Shown here: one piece after another, positions 1 through 6,312 of the stretch
How positions within the stretch are numbered: the first letter of the stretch is position 1
Layout: the number at the start of each line of letters is the position of its first letter
Assembly (NCBI GenBank): GCA_934229275.1
Contig: CAKQDN010000043.1
Location: 1-11,756, forward strand
Source of the DNA: an uncultured Clostridia bacterium
Lineage (GTDB): Bacteria > Bacillota > Clostridia > Christensenellales > Pumilibacteraceae
Length of the DNA stretch: 11,756 bases
Direction: 5' to 3'
Translations under genes and position numbers: made by a program
The notes under the pieces: generated by a model
The model's database searches: none
Seen by the model: the letters and a program-made list of their open reading frames with translations, nothing else
Told to the model about the DNA's origin: nothing

Positions 1-57
1 CACACGTACTCGCCGGAAGATAAGTCCGATGATAAAAACGAAACTACCGAAGACTAA
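1..57 (+). CDS. C-terminal tail of an upstream protein (partial)
   Basis: Frame 1 is open from the window edge and ends at a TAA at 55-57. It gives 18 residues rich in Asp, Glu, Lys and Ser, ending in Thr-Glu-Asp. Such a charged tail is typical of a disordered C-terminus and says nothing about function. The terminator at 133-176 lies about 75 nt downstream, which supports this being the real 3' end of a + strand gene. The call rests only on the open frame and that terminator. Confidence 0.5.
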   Translation, partial: HTYSPEDKSDDKNETTED

Positions 58-132
58 CGCAAATTTATACTAAAAATAGCGCGAAAAACACCCGCTTGCC
101 TATAACGAGTGAAAAGACAAAATAAAAGCGAC

Positions 133-176
133 AAAGCCCGACCTTTCAAAAACGATAAGTCAGGGCTTTTTGTTTG
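133..176 (+). terminator. Rho-independent terminator
   Basis: AAAGCCC plus GAC (133-142) pairs with GTC plus GGGCTTT (159-169), with a single bulged A at 162. The loop is A-rich and the right arm runs into a T-rich tract (about 167-176). It closes the transcription unit of the gene that ends at 57 and insulates the WYL regulator. Confidence 0.75.
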
Positions 177-256
177 TGATTAAAGACGCGATATGTGTGC
201 GAGTGAGTTTGCAATTAACGGCTGAAAATGATGTTTCGTTTTTATCTCATAAATCG

Positions 257-291
257 TTGAAAAATTTTTAAAATAATGATAAAATTATAAT
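257..291 (+). promoter_or_regulatory. Sigma-A promoter of the WYL regulator gene
   Basis: A -35 TTGAAA (257-262) is followed after 17 nt by an extended -10, TG-A-TAAAAT (277-285). A second possible -10, TATAAT, lies at 286-291 but its spacing to the -35 is poor (23 nt). The ribosome site GGAG is at 303-306, 7 nt before the ATG at 314. The short leader leaves little room for RNA-level control. Confidence 0.6.
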
Positions 292-313
292 ATCATCGAA
301 ACGGAGAACGAAC

Positions 314-1333
314 ATGACAGACAGCACCGAAGCGAAAAAACTATTGATTGTGCGGATTATGCAGATACTCGAATACTACAGCGACGTAAATCATCCGCTT
401 ACTCAAGAAGATATTATAAGGAAGTTATACGACGATTACGGCATAGAAGCGGAGAGAAAGGCGATAGGTCGTAATATCGCGCTTTTGCAGGAAATGTTCG
501 AACGCGAATCGATAAATAAAACGGCTACGGCAATAGTTATAGAATCCGATAAACGCAAAGGGACATTTATCGACAAGCGTTTATTCGAGGACTCCGAACT
601 TCGGTTGCTTATCGACGGGGTTCTTGCAAGCAAGCATATTTCGGAAAAATACTCGAAAGATCTGATAGAAAAACTTTCGATGCTGTCGAACAAGTATTTT
701 AAGACGAATATAAAGCACGTCTATTCGGTTAAAGATTGGGATAAAACCGAAAACAAGGCGCTTTTTTATAACATCGGAATAATAGACGAGGCGATTGAAA
801 AGAGTTTGCAGATTGCGTTCAATTATAATAAATACGGCGCGGATAAAAAATTGCATAAAACTTCGTCGCATACGGCAAGTCCATATCAACTCATTTTGCA
901 TAATCAGCACTACTACCTTGTTTTATTGAGCGAAAAGTGGAAGAAAATTTGTCATTTCAGATTGGATAAGATCACGGATATAGAGATAACGAGCACCCCC
1001 GTTACGCCGCTTCGTTCGTTGCCGGGATATGAAAATGGGCTCGATTATAAAAAGTATTCCACTGCTCTTCCGTATATGTTTACCGATCGGACCGAGCGGA
1101 TAACGTTTATTTGCGACGATGACATTATCGATCAGGTTGTGGACTGGTTCGGAAAAAGTATTAAAATAAGTAAAACCGGCAGCGGAAAATACGAGGTGTG
1201 TGTTTCGGCAAGCCCGAACGCAATGGAGTATTGGGCAATGCAATATTTGAATCATGTCGAAATAAAATCGCCGCTTCCGCTCAGAGAGAAAATTAAAAAC
1301 AATTTGCTTGCGGCAGAAGAAAAATACAGATAA
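314..1333 (+). CDS. WYL-domain transcriptional regulator
   Basis: A 339-residue protein with the HTH-WYL-WCX layout. Residues 12-65 form a helical winged-HTH-like region, where a basic patch (Arg48, Lys49, Arg53) could contact DNA. Residues 148-228 match the WYL domain: the YYL at 200-202 stands for Trp-Tyr-Leu, preceded by SPYQL (189-193) and followed by HFRLDKI (214-220). Residues 262-325 fit the C-terminal WCX extension. In characterised family members the WYL domain binds nucleic acid or another ligand and controls DNA binding; many regulate defence or DNA-damage loci. The gene has its own promoter and sits at the head of the accessory region, so it may regulate itself or the downstream units, but no operator was identified. 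The start is set by GGAG 7 nt upstream of the ATG. Family assignment is confident; the target is unknown. Confidence 0.88.
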   Translation: MTDSTEAKKLLIVRIMQILEYYSDVNHPLTQEDIIRKLYDDYGIEAERKAIGRNIALLQEMFERESINKTATAIVIESDKRKGTFIDKRLFEDSELRLLIDGVLASKHISEKYSKDLIEKLSMLSNKYFKTNIKHVYSVKDWDKTENKALFYNIGIIDEAIEKSLQIAFNYNKYGADKKLHKTSSHTASPYQLILHNQHYYLVLLSEKWKKICHFRLDKITDIEITSTPVTPLRSLPGYENGLDYKKYSTALPYMFTDRTERITFICDDDIIDQVVDWFGKSIKISKTGSGKYEVCVSASPNAMEYWAMQYLNHVEIKSPLPLREKIKNNLLAAEEKYR

Positions 1334-1413
1334 AATCGGTGCGGATATTCACGGCGCCGCGAGTCGGCAGGCAAAAAACGAGATTGGCTATGTGACGAAA
1401 ACGGGACGGCGAA

Positions 1414-1424
1414 TATGCTATATT
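1414..1424 (+). promoter_or_regulatory. Possible extended -10 promoter for the 61-aa protein/ATPase unit
   Basis: TG-C-TATATT (1416-1424) is a good extended -10 about 45 nt upstream of the start at 1469. A TATGCT overlaps it at 1414-1419. No convincing -35 lies at 16-18 nt; the nearest TTG-type hexamer (TTGGCT, 1384-1389) is too far. No terminator is visible between 1333 and here, so read-through from the WYL gene is also possible. Confidence 0.35.
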
Positions 1425-1468
1425 CTTTTTGCAGACAAGAAACGGACTGCAAAAGGAGTCTTTAATTT

Positions 1469-1654
1469 ATGATAGTAACTGCGGTACAAAAGGGCACTTC
1501 GGTGTACGTTTACGGAGAGAGAAGCCATCTTCTGTTTAATAAAAGCGGCAAACTTTACGGATATACCGGGAATTCGGTTTCGGTTAAGAACGGAAACACG
1601 GTTTATACATATAACGAGCGCGGAACGCTCGTTTCTACGCATAGCGCGAGGTGA
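1469..1654 (+). CDS. Small beta-rich protein of unknown function
   Basis: A 61-residue protein preceded by a strong ribosome site, AAAAGGAG (1451-1458). It has no membrane segment or signal peptide. The sequence alternates Val, Tyr, Gly and Asn, as in beta-hairpins. A half-repeat is visible: VYVYGER (12-18) recurs as VYTYNER (45-51), 33 residues apart, with KSGKLYGYTGN between them. This resembles short YD-like beta-strand repeats, but no named family is recognised. Its stop overlaps the ribosome site of the downstream ATPase gene (start 1660), so the two are probably co-translated. It could be a small partner of that ATPase; this is inference. The ribosome site and the tight coupling support it as a real gene. 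Confidence 0.7.
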   Translation: MIVTAVQKGTSVYVYGERSHLLFNKSGKLYGYTGNSVSVKNGNTVYTYNERGTLVSTHSAR

Positions 1655-1655
1655 T
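1648..1655 (+). promoter_or_regulatory. Ribosome site that decides the ATPase start
   Basis: GAGGTGAT is a near-perfect Shine-Dalgarno and lies 4 nt (6 nt from its GAGG core plus TG) ahead of the ATG at 1660. A GTG at 1651 in the same frame sits inside this site and would have none of its own, so 1660 is the preferred start. Confidence 0.7.
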
Positions 1656-1659
1656 TAAG

Positions 1660-2325
1660 ATGAATATCTATTTGGGTAAAAACATCGACGGTCGGGTGGT
1701 GAACGCCGATTTACGCGATATAAAGCATTTGTTGATAGTTGGCAAAACGGGCGCAGGTAAAACGGATTTTATAGGGGCGATAATACGCGATTTTATAAGT
1801 AAAAACAAAAGCGACGCAATTAAATTCTGTTTATTCAGCGACTGTTGGTTTTTGTTGAAGGATGAGATATCGCCCGAATACTTGCTTTACGGCGCGGAAA
1901 AATCGATTGCGAAAAGCGAAGACGAAGCGAACGATTTGCTTGATTGCATTTTGACTGATATGTCGGTGCGATTAGGTAAACTCACGCAAAACGTTTCCGA
2001 TTTTCCCGAGTCGGAGAATATGCCCGAAATTGTGCTGTTGTTCGATAATAATGCTTTCTACTTTCGGACAGAAATCAACGAAAAAATCAACAAAATAATC
2101 GGGTGCGGAAATAATATCGGGGTGCATGTCGTATTTTCGTTGCAGCAGATATCGAAAAAAGACGAAACTTCGATAGCGGTCTTTCCGTCGGTGCTGTGCG
2201 GTAAGTTGAGCAGTGAAAAAGAATATAAAAAGTTGCATGTCATGAAAATAACGGAAATGTCGGGCGAGTTTTGGTTTGCGTTGAAAAGTCCTGTTTTTTC
2301 CGAAAATGTCAGGTGTGATATCTGA
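1660..2325 (+). CDS. Small FtsK/HerA-like P-loop ATPase
   Basis: A 221-residue protein consisting of little more than one nucleotide-binding domain. HLLIVGKTGAGKT (23-35) is a Walker A motif in the context typical of FtsK/SpoIIIE and HerA-like ATPases. IVLLFD (124-129) is a Walker B strand, but the usual acidic residue after the Asp is Asn130. The stretch 150-161 (GNNIGVHVVFSL) matches the family's segment that ends in a polar sensor residue, here Gln162. The N-terminal 20 residues resemble the short strand that usually precedes the motor core. There is no membrane segment, gamma domain or DNA-binding extension, so it is far shorter than true FtsK (700 or more residues). It may bind ATP yet hydrolyse it poorly. 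It is coupled to the 61-residue protein just upstream. ATPase assignment is confident; the role (DNA or protein remodelling) is open. Confidence 0.72.
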   Translation: MNIYLGKNIDGRVVNADLRDIKHLLIVGKTGAGKTDFIGAIIRDFISKNKSDAIKFCLFSDCWFLLKDEISPEYLLYGAEKSIAKSEDEANDLLDCILTDMSVRLGKLTQNVSDFPESENMPEIVLLFDNNAFYFRTEINEKINKIIGCGNNIGVHVVFSLQQISKKDETSIAVFPSVLCGKLSSEKEYKKLHVMKITEMSGEFWFALKSPVFSENVRCDI

Positions 2326-2354
2326 ATGTACCGAAAACGTCGCGTTCTATAGGA

Positions 2355-2360
2355 TATAAT
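2355..2360 (+). promoter_or_regulatory. -10 box for the central five-gene operon
   Basis: A perfect TATAAT lies 31 nt before the ATG at 2392, in a 66-nt gap after the ATPase gene. The position 17 nt upstream holds CGAAAA, a poor -35, so the promoter may be weak or activator-dependent. The ribosome site AGAGGT is at 2379-2384. Confidence 0.5.
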
Positions 2361-2391
2361 AGCCTCGAAAAAAACAAAAGAGGTATTTGCC

Positions 2392-3654
2392 ATGAGCGAA
2401 TTTGACAAAATCATAGGTTATAAAGACATCAAAACGGAACTTATCCGCATTTGCGACGTAATCAAAAGCCCGGAGAAGTATAAGAAACTCGGAGTCGTTC
2501 AAAGCGGCGGACTTCTTTTAGACGGCGACCCAGGCGTGGGCAAAACGCTTATGGCGAACTGTTTTATAAAGGAGAGCGGAAGAAAGGCGTTTGTATGCCG
2601 TAAAAACAAGCCCGACGGAGAATTTGTCAACGAAATAAAAAACGTGTTTTCCGAGGCTGCGAAAAACGTTCCGTCGATTGTTCTTCTCGACGATATGGAT
2701 AAATTCGCCAACGAGGACGATTTTCACAGAAATGCCGAGGAATATGTCACCGTTCAATCGTGTATAGACGAAGTAAAGGGCAAAGACGTTTTCGTGCTTG
2801 CCACAACTAACGGAACGGATAATTTTCCTAAGTCTCTTCTTCGCGCAGGGCGTTTCGATTACATAATAAACGTCGACGCGCCGAAAGGGAAAGACGCGGT
2901 GGAAATCGTAAAATACTATCTTTCTCAAAAGAAAGCGGTTGCGGAAATCGACGCCGAAGAGATTGTCGGGCTGCTGAAAGGAAAATCCTGCGCGGCGCTG
3001 GAAACGGTAATAAATACGGCAGGGCAATACGCCGGGTTTGCGAATAAAGAAAAGATAGACTTAGGCGATATTCTCCGGGCGTGCATGCGTATTATCTATG
3101 ACGCTCCCGAAAGTACTGTGCCGCACGATCCTTTCATCCTCGAAAGAACGGCATATCACGAAGCCGGTCATACCGTTGTTGCCGAAGTGCTGGAGCCGGG
3201 TAGTGTAAATCTTGTATCCGTTCGCAAAAACACCGGAGTGGCAGGCGGATTTACTTCCTACAATAATCCCGACGACTATTGGTTTTCCGAAACGCACATG
3301 AAAAACCGCGTTATGGCGATTCTTGCCGGTAAGGCGGCTACCGAAATAATTTTCGGGGAAACGGATACCGGGGCAAACGACGATTTGCACAGAGCGTTCG
3401 AAATCGTCGAAAGATTTGTCGATAATTATTGTTCTTACGGGTTCGGATATTGGGAAGAGCGCGGCAGTTCGCCCGTTCGTCTTTCCCGAAGAGAAGACCG
3501 TATAACTGCGGATATGGAAAATTTTTATGCAAAAACGAAAAAAATACTCGTCGAAAACAGGGATTTTCTCGAAAAATTGGCAAAACGCTTGCAGGAAAAG
3601 GATACGCTTGTAGGCTCGGAGATTAAAGCGGTTAAGGAGAGCGTAGCAAAATGA
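2392..3654 (+). CDS. Soluble AAA+ ATPase fused to FtsH-type M41 zinc peptidase
   Basis: A 420-residue protein with an AAA+ module (about 1-235) and an M41 peptidase module (about 245-420). AAA+ motifs: Walker A GDPGVGKT (45-52), Walker B IVLLDD (96-101), sensor-1 Asn140 in ATTN, and arginine-finger region RAGRF (151-155). Peptidase motifs: zinc site HEAGH (256-260), with Asp331 in TGANDDL as the expected third ligand. FtsH is a hexameric processive protease of membrane and soluble proteins. This protein lacks FtsH's two N-terminal membrane helices and starts almost directly at the ATPase. The FtsH pore-loop Phe-Val-Gly is Phe78-Val79-Asn80 in a shortened segment, and the second Walker B residue is Asp, not Glu. 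It is therefore a divergent cytosolic relative, perhaps with narrow substrate choice. It is first in a coupled operon, and its stop overlaps the next start (ATGA at 3651). Confidence 0.9.
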   Translation: MSEFDKIIGYKDIKTELIRICDVIKSPEKYKKLGVVQSGGLLLDGDPGVGKTLMANCFIKESGRKAFVCRKNKPDGEFVNEIKNVFSEAAKNVPSIVLLDDMDKFANEDDFHRNAEEYVTVQSCIDEVKGKDVFVLATTNGTDNFPKSLLRAGRFDYIINVDAPKGKDAVEIVKYYLSQKKAVAEIDAEEIVGLLKGKSCAALETVINTAGQYAGFANKEKIDLGDILRACMRIIYDAPESTVPHDPFILERTAYHEAGHTVVAEVLEPGSVNLVSVRKNTGVAGGFTSYNNPDDYWFSETHMKNRVMAILAGKAATEIIFGETDTGANDDLHRAFEIVERFVDNYCSYGFGYWEERGSSPVRLSRREDRITADMENFYAKTKKILVENRDFLEKLAKRLQEKDTLVGSEIKAVKESVAK

Positions 3655-4169
3655 GTAGCGGCGAGCGCGGCGCAACGGATTATGCGGTAATCGACGTCGA
3701 AACGAGCGGTCTTAATCCCGAAAGCGACGAAATAGTCAGGCTATCGGCGTTGAAAATCGAAAATAAAACGATTACAGACAGATTTTTTGCGCTTATAAAA
3801 CCGCAAAAGTTTTTAAGCGAAGCGGTCGAGAATTTTATAGGAATCACAAATGCCGATTTATCGGATAAGCCCGGAATAAACGACGTTTTGCCGGACTTTT
3901 TAAACTTCATAGGAGATAATACGCTTGTCGCACACAATATCGGATTCGATACGGAGTTTATAAACGAAGCGTTGAAAAAAATCGGAATGCCCTTGCTGAA
4001 AAATAAAACGATCGATACGTTATCGCTTGCGAAAAACAAATGCGAATCGTCCGGATTTTCTTTGCGTGAAGTCGCAAAAAGCCTGGGCGTCGCTTATAAA
4101 GATTTTTCGTATGAAGAAATTACTTTTAACGTGTACGAAAAATTAAAGGATATGCGCAATCGAGGATAG
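3651..4169 (+). CDS. DnaQ-like DEDD exonuclease domain protein, third motif degenerate
   Basis: A 172-residue RNase H-fold exonuclease domain. Motif I is DVETSG (15-20, catalytic Asp15 and Glu17) and motif II is HNIGFD (95-100, Asp100). DnaQ, RNase T and PolC-type exonucleases remove 3'-terminal nucleotides with four acidic residues plus a His (or Tyr) in motif III. That motif (His-x3-5-Asp before the last helix) should fall near 148-160, which reads YKDFSYEEIT and has neither the His nor the closing Asp. The only His in the protein is His95. The reading frame is continuous there, so this is substitution, not a frameshift. The protein may bind nucleic acid or a nucleotide without cutting, or use Tyr154 in an altered site. 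The start overlaps the upstream stop (ATGA) with AAGGAG at 3634-3639, implying coupled translation with the protease. Confidence 0.83.
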   Translation: MSSGERGATDYAVIDVETSGLNPESDEIVRLSALKIENKTITDRFFALIKPQKFLSEAVENFIGITNADLSDKPGINDVLPDFLNFIGDNTLVAHNIGFDTEFINEALKKIGMPLLKNKTIDTLSLAKNKCESSGFSLREVAKSLGVAYKDFSYEEITFNVYEKLKDMRNRG

Positions 4170-4183
4170 GAGAAAGACTGAGT

Positions 4184-5077
4184 ATGCCCGAAAAACGATT
4201 GTATAAAAAACTGAACGATACCTGGTTTGACGACGATAAAAGTCAGCAACGAGCGAGGGAAAACAGGTTTTACGAAAAGGCAAACGGCGAAAAAGTCGGA
4301 GTAAAACCGAAATCGAAAGCAAAGCCGAACCCCCGTGCCGACCATAAACACGAATACTTTCCGGTCATAATTTGGAACAAGTCTTTGTGGAATAACAAAA
4401 TTTGCGGCGGAGTAGGCGAGCGTTGCCGCATTTGCGGAAAGAAGAAATGCGATTATTCCGTTTTTCGTAAGGTCGACGAACCTTGTAAATTCTACGGGGA
4501 TATGGAACATTTTTGGGAGGAAAACGGCAAACTTACCCCGATCGACAAAAACACTTATCGCAAAACGATTTTTCTGGGCGGCTCGCAGACGGTGAACGAA
4601 TTGACGGTGGAAATCGGGAATAAACTCGTCGATTATATGAACCTCGGGAATAAACTCGTTATCGGCGATTGTAAAGGCGCGGACCTGGAAGTGCAAAAAT
4701 TTCTTGCCGAGAACGGATATAAGAACGTGGTTGTATATTATAGCGGCGACCGTGCGAGAGTAAATATAGGCGGTTGGGAAGAGAAGAAAATCGACGCAAA
4801 TAAATTCGACACAGGCTACGACCTTTATAAAAGAAAAGACGAGCAGATGTCTATCGACGCCGACGAAGGCTTTATGGTTTTAAAAGGTGCGACGCAAGGG
4901 ACGATGGCGAATATCGAGCGGCTTGTTGCCTTAAAAAAAGATTGTCTTGTCGCTTTTCCCGAAAGAAGCGAGAGGGCAAGGCGGCTTAACACGACCTTGT
5001 ACTATATACGTCTTATAAATAAAGAAGAGGATATAGTTTGGCTGAAAAAGTGTCTGGAAAGAATGAAAAATGGATAA
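4184..5077 (+). CDS. Cys/His-rich domain fused to SLOG-fold protein
   Basis: A 297-residue two-part protein. The N-terminal third is basic and holds HKHEY (54-58), Cys74, CRIC (81-84), Cys89 and Cys101, enough ligands for a zinc-binding site. Residues 128-290 fit a Rossmann-like SLOG domain of the DprA/LOG/YspA superfamily: glycine loop FLGGSQ (130-135), the GDCKGAD motif (161-167) that binds phosphate or nucleotide in relatives, and KGATQGTMANIERL (234-247) before the last strands. SLOG proteins bind or cleave nucleotide-derived ligands. The next gene encodes a second, more typical SLOG protein, and the two frames overlap by 8 nt, so they may work as a pair. The ribosome site is AGGAG (4168-4172). 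Superfamily membership is fairly sure; metal binding is inferred from residue pattern only. Confidence 0.72.
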   Translation: MPEKRLYKKLNDTWFDDDKSQQRARENRFYEKANGEKVGVKPKSKAKPNPRADHKHEYFPVIIWNKSLWNNKICGGVGERCRICGKKKCDYSVFRKVDEPCKFYGDMEHFWEENGKLTPIDKNTYRKTIFLGGSQTVNELTVEIGNKLVDYMNLGNKLVIGDCKGADLEVQKFLAENGYKNVVVYYSGDRARVNIGGWEEKKIDANKFDTGYDLYKRKDEQMSIDADEGFMVLKGATQGTMANIERLVALKKDCLVAFPERSERARRLNTTLYYIRLINKEEDIVWLKKCLERMKNG

Positions 5078-5459
5078 GTTAAGAATTCTGGTTTGCGGCG
5101 GCAGACATTTTGCCGATTACGGTTTGCTTGAAAAAACTATAAACGGCGTTATTGCCAAGAGCGGATGTTCGGATGCCGAAATCGTAAGCGGACATTGCGT
5201 CGGAGCGGACAGACTGGGTGAACTTTATGCCGAAAAGCATAACGCTCCGGTAAAAATATTTCCTGCCGAGTGGAAAAAGTACGGAAAGCGCGCAGGGCCT
5301 ATCAGAAACAAGCAAATGGTGGACTATATCGGCGGTTTTGAAAATAAAGCGGTCGTCGCGTTCGTAAGCGCAAACACAAAAGGCACGCGGAACACGATAA
5401 CGCTTGCGAAAAAAGCAAATATCAAAGTGTATCGATTTGAATATGAGGTTAAAAGATGA
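5070..5459 (+). CDS. YspA-type SLOG family protein (DUF2493-like)
   Basis: A 129-residue protein, the usual length for compact YspA/YpsA-related SLOG proteins. Signature motifs are in the expected order: CGGRHF (9-14) glycine loop, SGHCVGAD (40-47), the FPAEW segment (64-68), GKRAGPIRNKQM (72-83), and KGTRNTI (104-110) ahead of the last strand. Relatives are predicted to bind or process nucleotide or nucleotide-sugar ligands. The start overlaps the end of the preceding SLOG gene by 8 nt, with only a weak GGAAAG ribosome site (5056-5061), so it probably relies on coupling. Its own stop overlaps the next start (ATGA at 5456). It is cytosolic, with no membrane segment. Family assignment is very confident; the ligand is unknown. 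Confidence 0.9.
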   Translation: MDKLRILVCGGRHFADYGLLEKTINGVIAKSGCSDAEIVSGHCVGADRLGELYAEKHNAPVKIFPAEWKKYGKRAGPIRNKQMVDYIGGFENKAVVAFVSANTKGTRNTITLAKKANIKVYRFEYEVKR

Positions 5460-6184
5460 CAAACACAAATGATTTTTTATTCGAGAAAATCGGAAACGAA
5501 ACATATCTTACTAAATACGACGGCTCGGAAGAAAATATCGTACTGCCGGATGACTATTGCGGCGAAAAATACGTTATTAAAGAAAGGGCGTTTTTCGGTA
5601 ACGACAATGTTCGGAAAATAGTTATTTCCGGAGGCGTTAAGGAGATAGGGAGCCATGCTTTTGAGCGTTGTAAAAATCTCAACGAAGTCGTCATGAACGA
5701 CGGCGTCGGTAAAATCGGGGATTTTGCGTTCAAAGATTGTGATGAACTGCAAAAGGTCGTTCTTGCCGACACGTTGACGGAAATAGGATACGAAGCGTTT
5801 TATTGGTGCGAAAAATTGAATGACGCCCTGGTTATCGACGCTTACGTAAACGACAGGCACGAGTGCTTTTTGCCAAGCAGAACCAATCCGCGCTTTCTGC
5901 TACTTCGCGTAGTCGAAAAATACGAGGGCGATTTAAGCGAGTGGAAAATTTCCGAAGGAACGGCGATTGTAGGTTCGTGTGCTTTTAAGGATATGTATTA
6001 TATGAAACGAATCGGCGTTCCGATAAGCGTGAAGAGTTTTGGCAAAGACTTGTTCGATTTCAGTCCCAATGTGATTCGTATCGATTATGCCGGGACGAAA
6101 GAAGAGTGGCTCTCGCTTCCCGGAACGGAGCAAAAAGACTTTTCCGGGAAGGAAATTTTTTGCGCCGACGGAAAAATTTGTTAA
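5456..6184 (+). CDS. Cytoplasmic BspA-like LRR_5 protein
   Basis: A 242-residue leucine-rich repeat protein of the BspA/LRR_5 type. Three clear 23-residue repeats run from about 52 to 121, each with a core like VKEIGSHAF..CKNLNEV; a fourth (about 165-188) is degenerate and separated by an insert at 125-160. The C-terminus has the YAGTKEEW (211-218) and FCADGKI (235-241) signatures that close many LRR_5 proteins. No signal peptide or anchoring sequence is seen, so it is unlikely to be a surface adhesin like BspA itself and more likely mediates protein contacts in the cytosol. It overlaps the preceding stop (ATGA), with GAGG at 5445-5448. It is the last gene of the operon and could be the recognition subunit; that role is inference. 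Confidence 0.87.
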   Translation: MTNTNDFLFEKIGNETYLTKYDGSEENIVLPDDYCGEKYVIKERAFFGNDNVRKIVISGGVKEIGSHAFERCKNLNEVVMNDGVGKIGDFAFKDCDELQKVVLADTLTEIGYEAFYWCEKLNDALVIDAYVNDRHECFLPSRTNPRFLLLRVVEKYEGDLSEWKISEGTAIVGSCAFKDMYYMKRIGVPISVKSFGKDLFDFSPNVIRIDYAGTKEEWLSLPGTEQKDFSGKEIFCADGKIC

Positions 6185-6210
6185 AAATTGCTTATCGAAA
6201 CGTAAATTAG

Positions 6211-6239
6211 TTGCGTATAAAAAAATTATATGATATAAT
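6211..6239 (+). promoter_or_regulatory. Strong sigma-A promoter for the AT-rich unit
   Basis: TTGCGT (6211-6216), a 17-nt spacer, then TG-A-TATAAT (6231-6239), an extended consensus -10. The leader to the ATG at 6313 is about 65 nt. No terminator was seen between 6184 and this promoter, so some read-through from the central operon is possible. Confidence 0.7.
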
Positions 6240-6255
6240 AGTAGACAGTTAATCG

Positions 6256-6281
6256 TTCGTTTGTTGAAATGCGCGAGCGAA
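6256..6281 (+). other. Leader stem-loop upstream of the AT-rich unit
   Basis: TTCGTTTGT (6256-6264) can pair with GCGAGCGAA (6273-6281) over 9 bp, three of them G-U, with an 8-nt loop. It lies in the transcribed leader and is followed by an A-rich tract and the ribosome site GGAGG (6303-6307). It lacks a T-tract on the + strand, so it is not a terminator there. It may affect mRNA stability or be incidental. Confidence 0.3.
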
Positions 6282-6312
6282 AAAATAAAAAAACCAAAAC
6301 ACGGAGGAAAAA

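Noticed and set aside
1651..1659. GTG start for the P-loop ATPase, giving three extra residues
   Set aside because: The GTG is part of the ribosome site GAGGTGAT that serves the ATG at 1660, so it would have no site of its own.
3061..3675. Long open frame on the - strand (204 codons) under the M41 peptidase gene
   Set aside because: It is antisense to a well-conserved peptidase domain, has no credible ribosome site or family motif, and its length is explained by the codon pattern of the + strand gene. The same applies to the - strand frame at 4094-4696.
5456..6184. LRR_5 protein as a BspA-type surface adhesin
   Set aside because: There is no signal peptide, membrane helix or wall-binding repeat, and it is co-translated with cytosolic proteins.
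6256..6281. Stem-loop next to an A-run as a terminator
   Set aside because: On the + strand the tract is A, not T; on the - strand the T-run comes before the stem. No - strand gene ends here.
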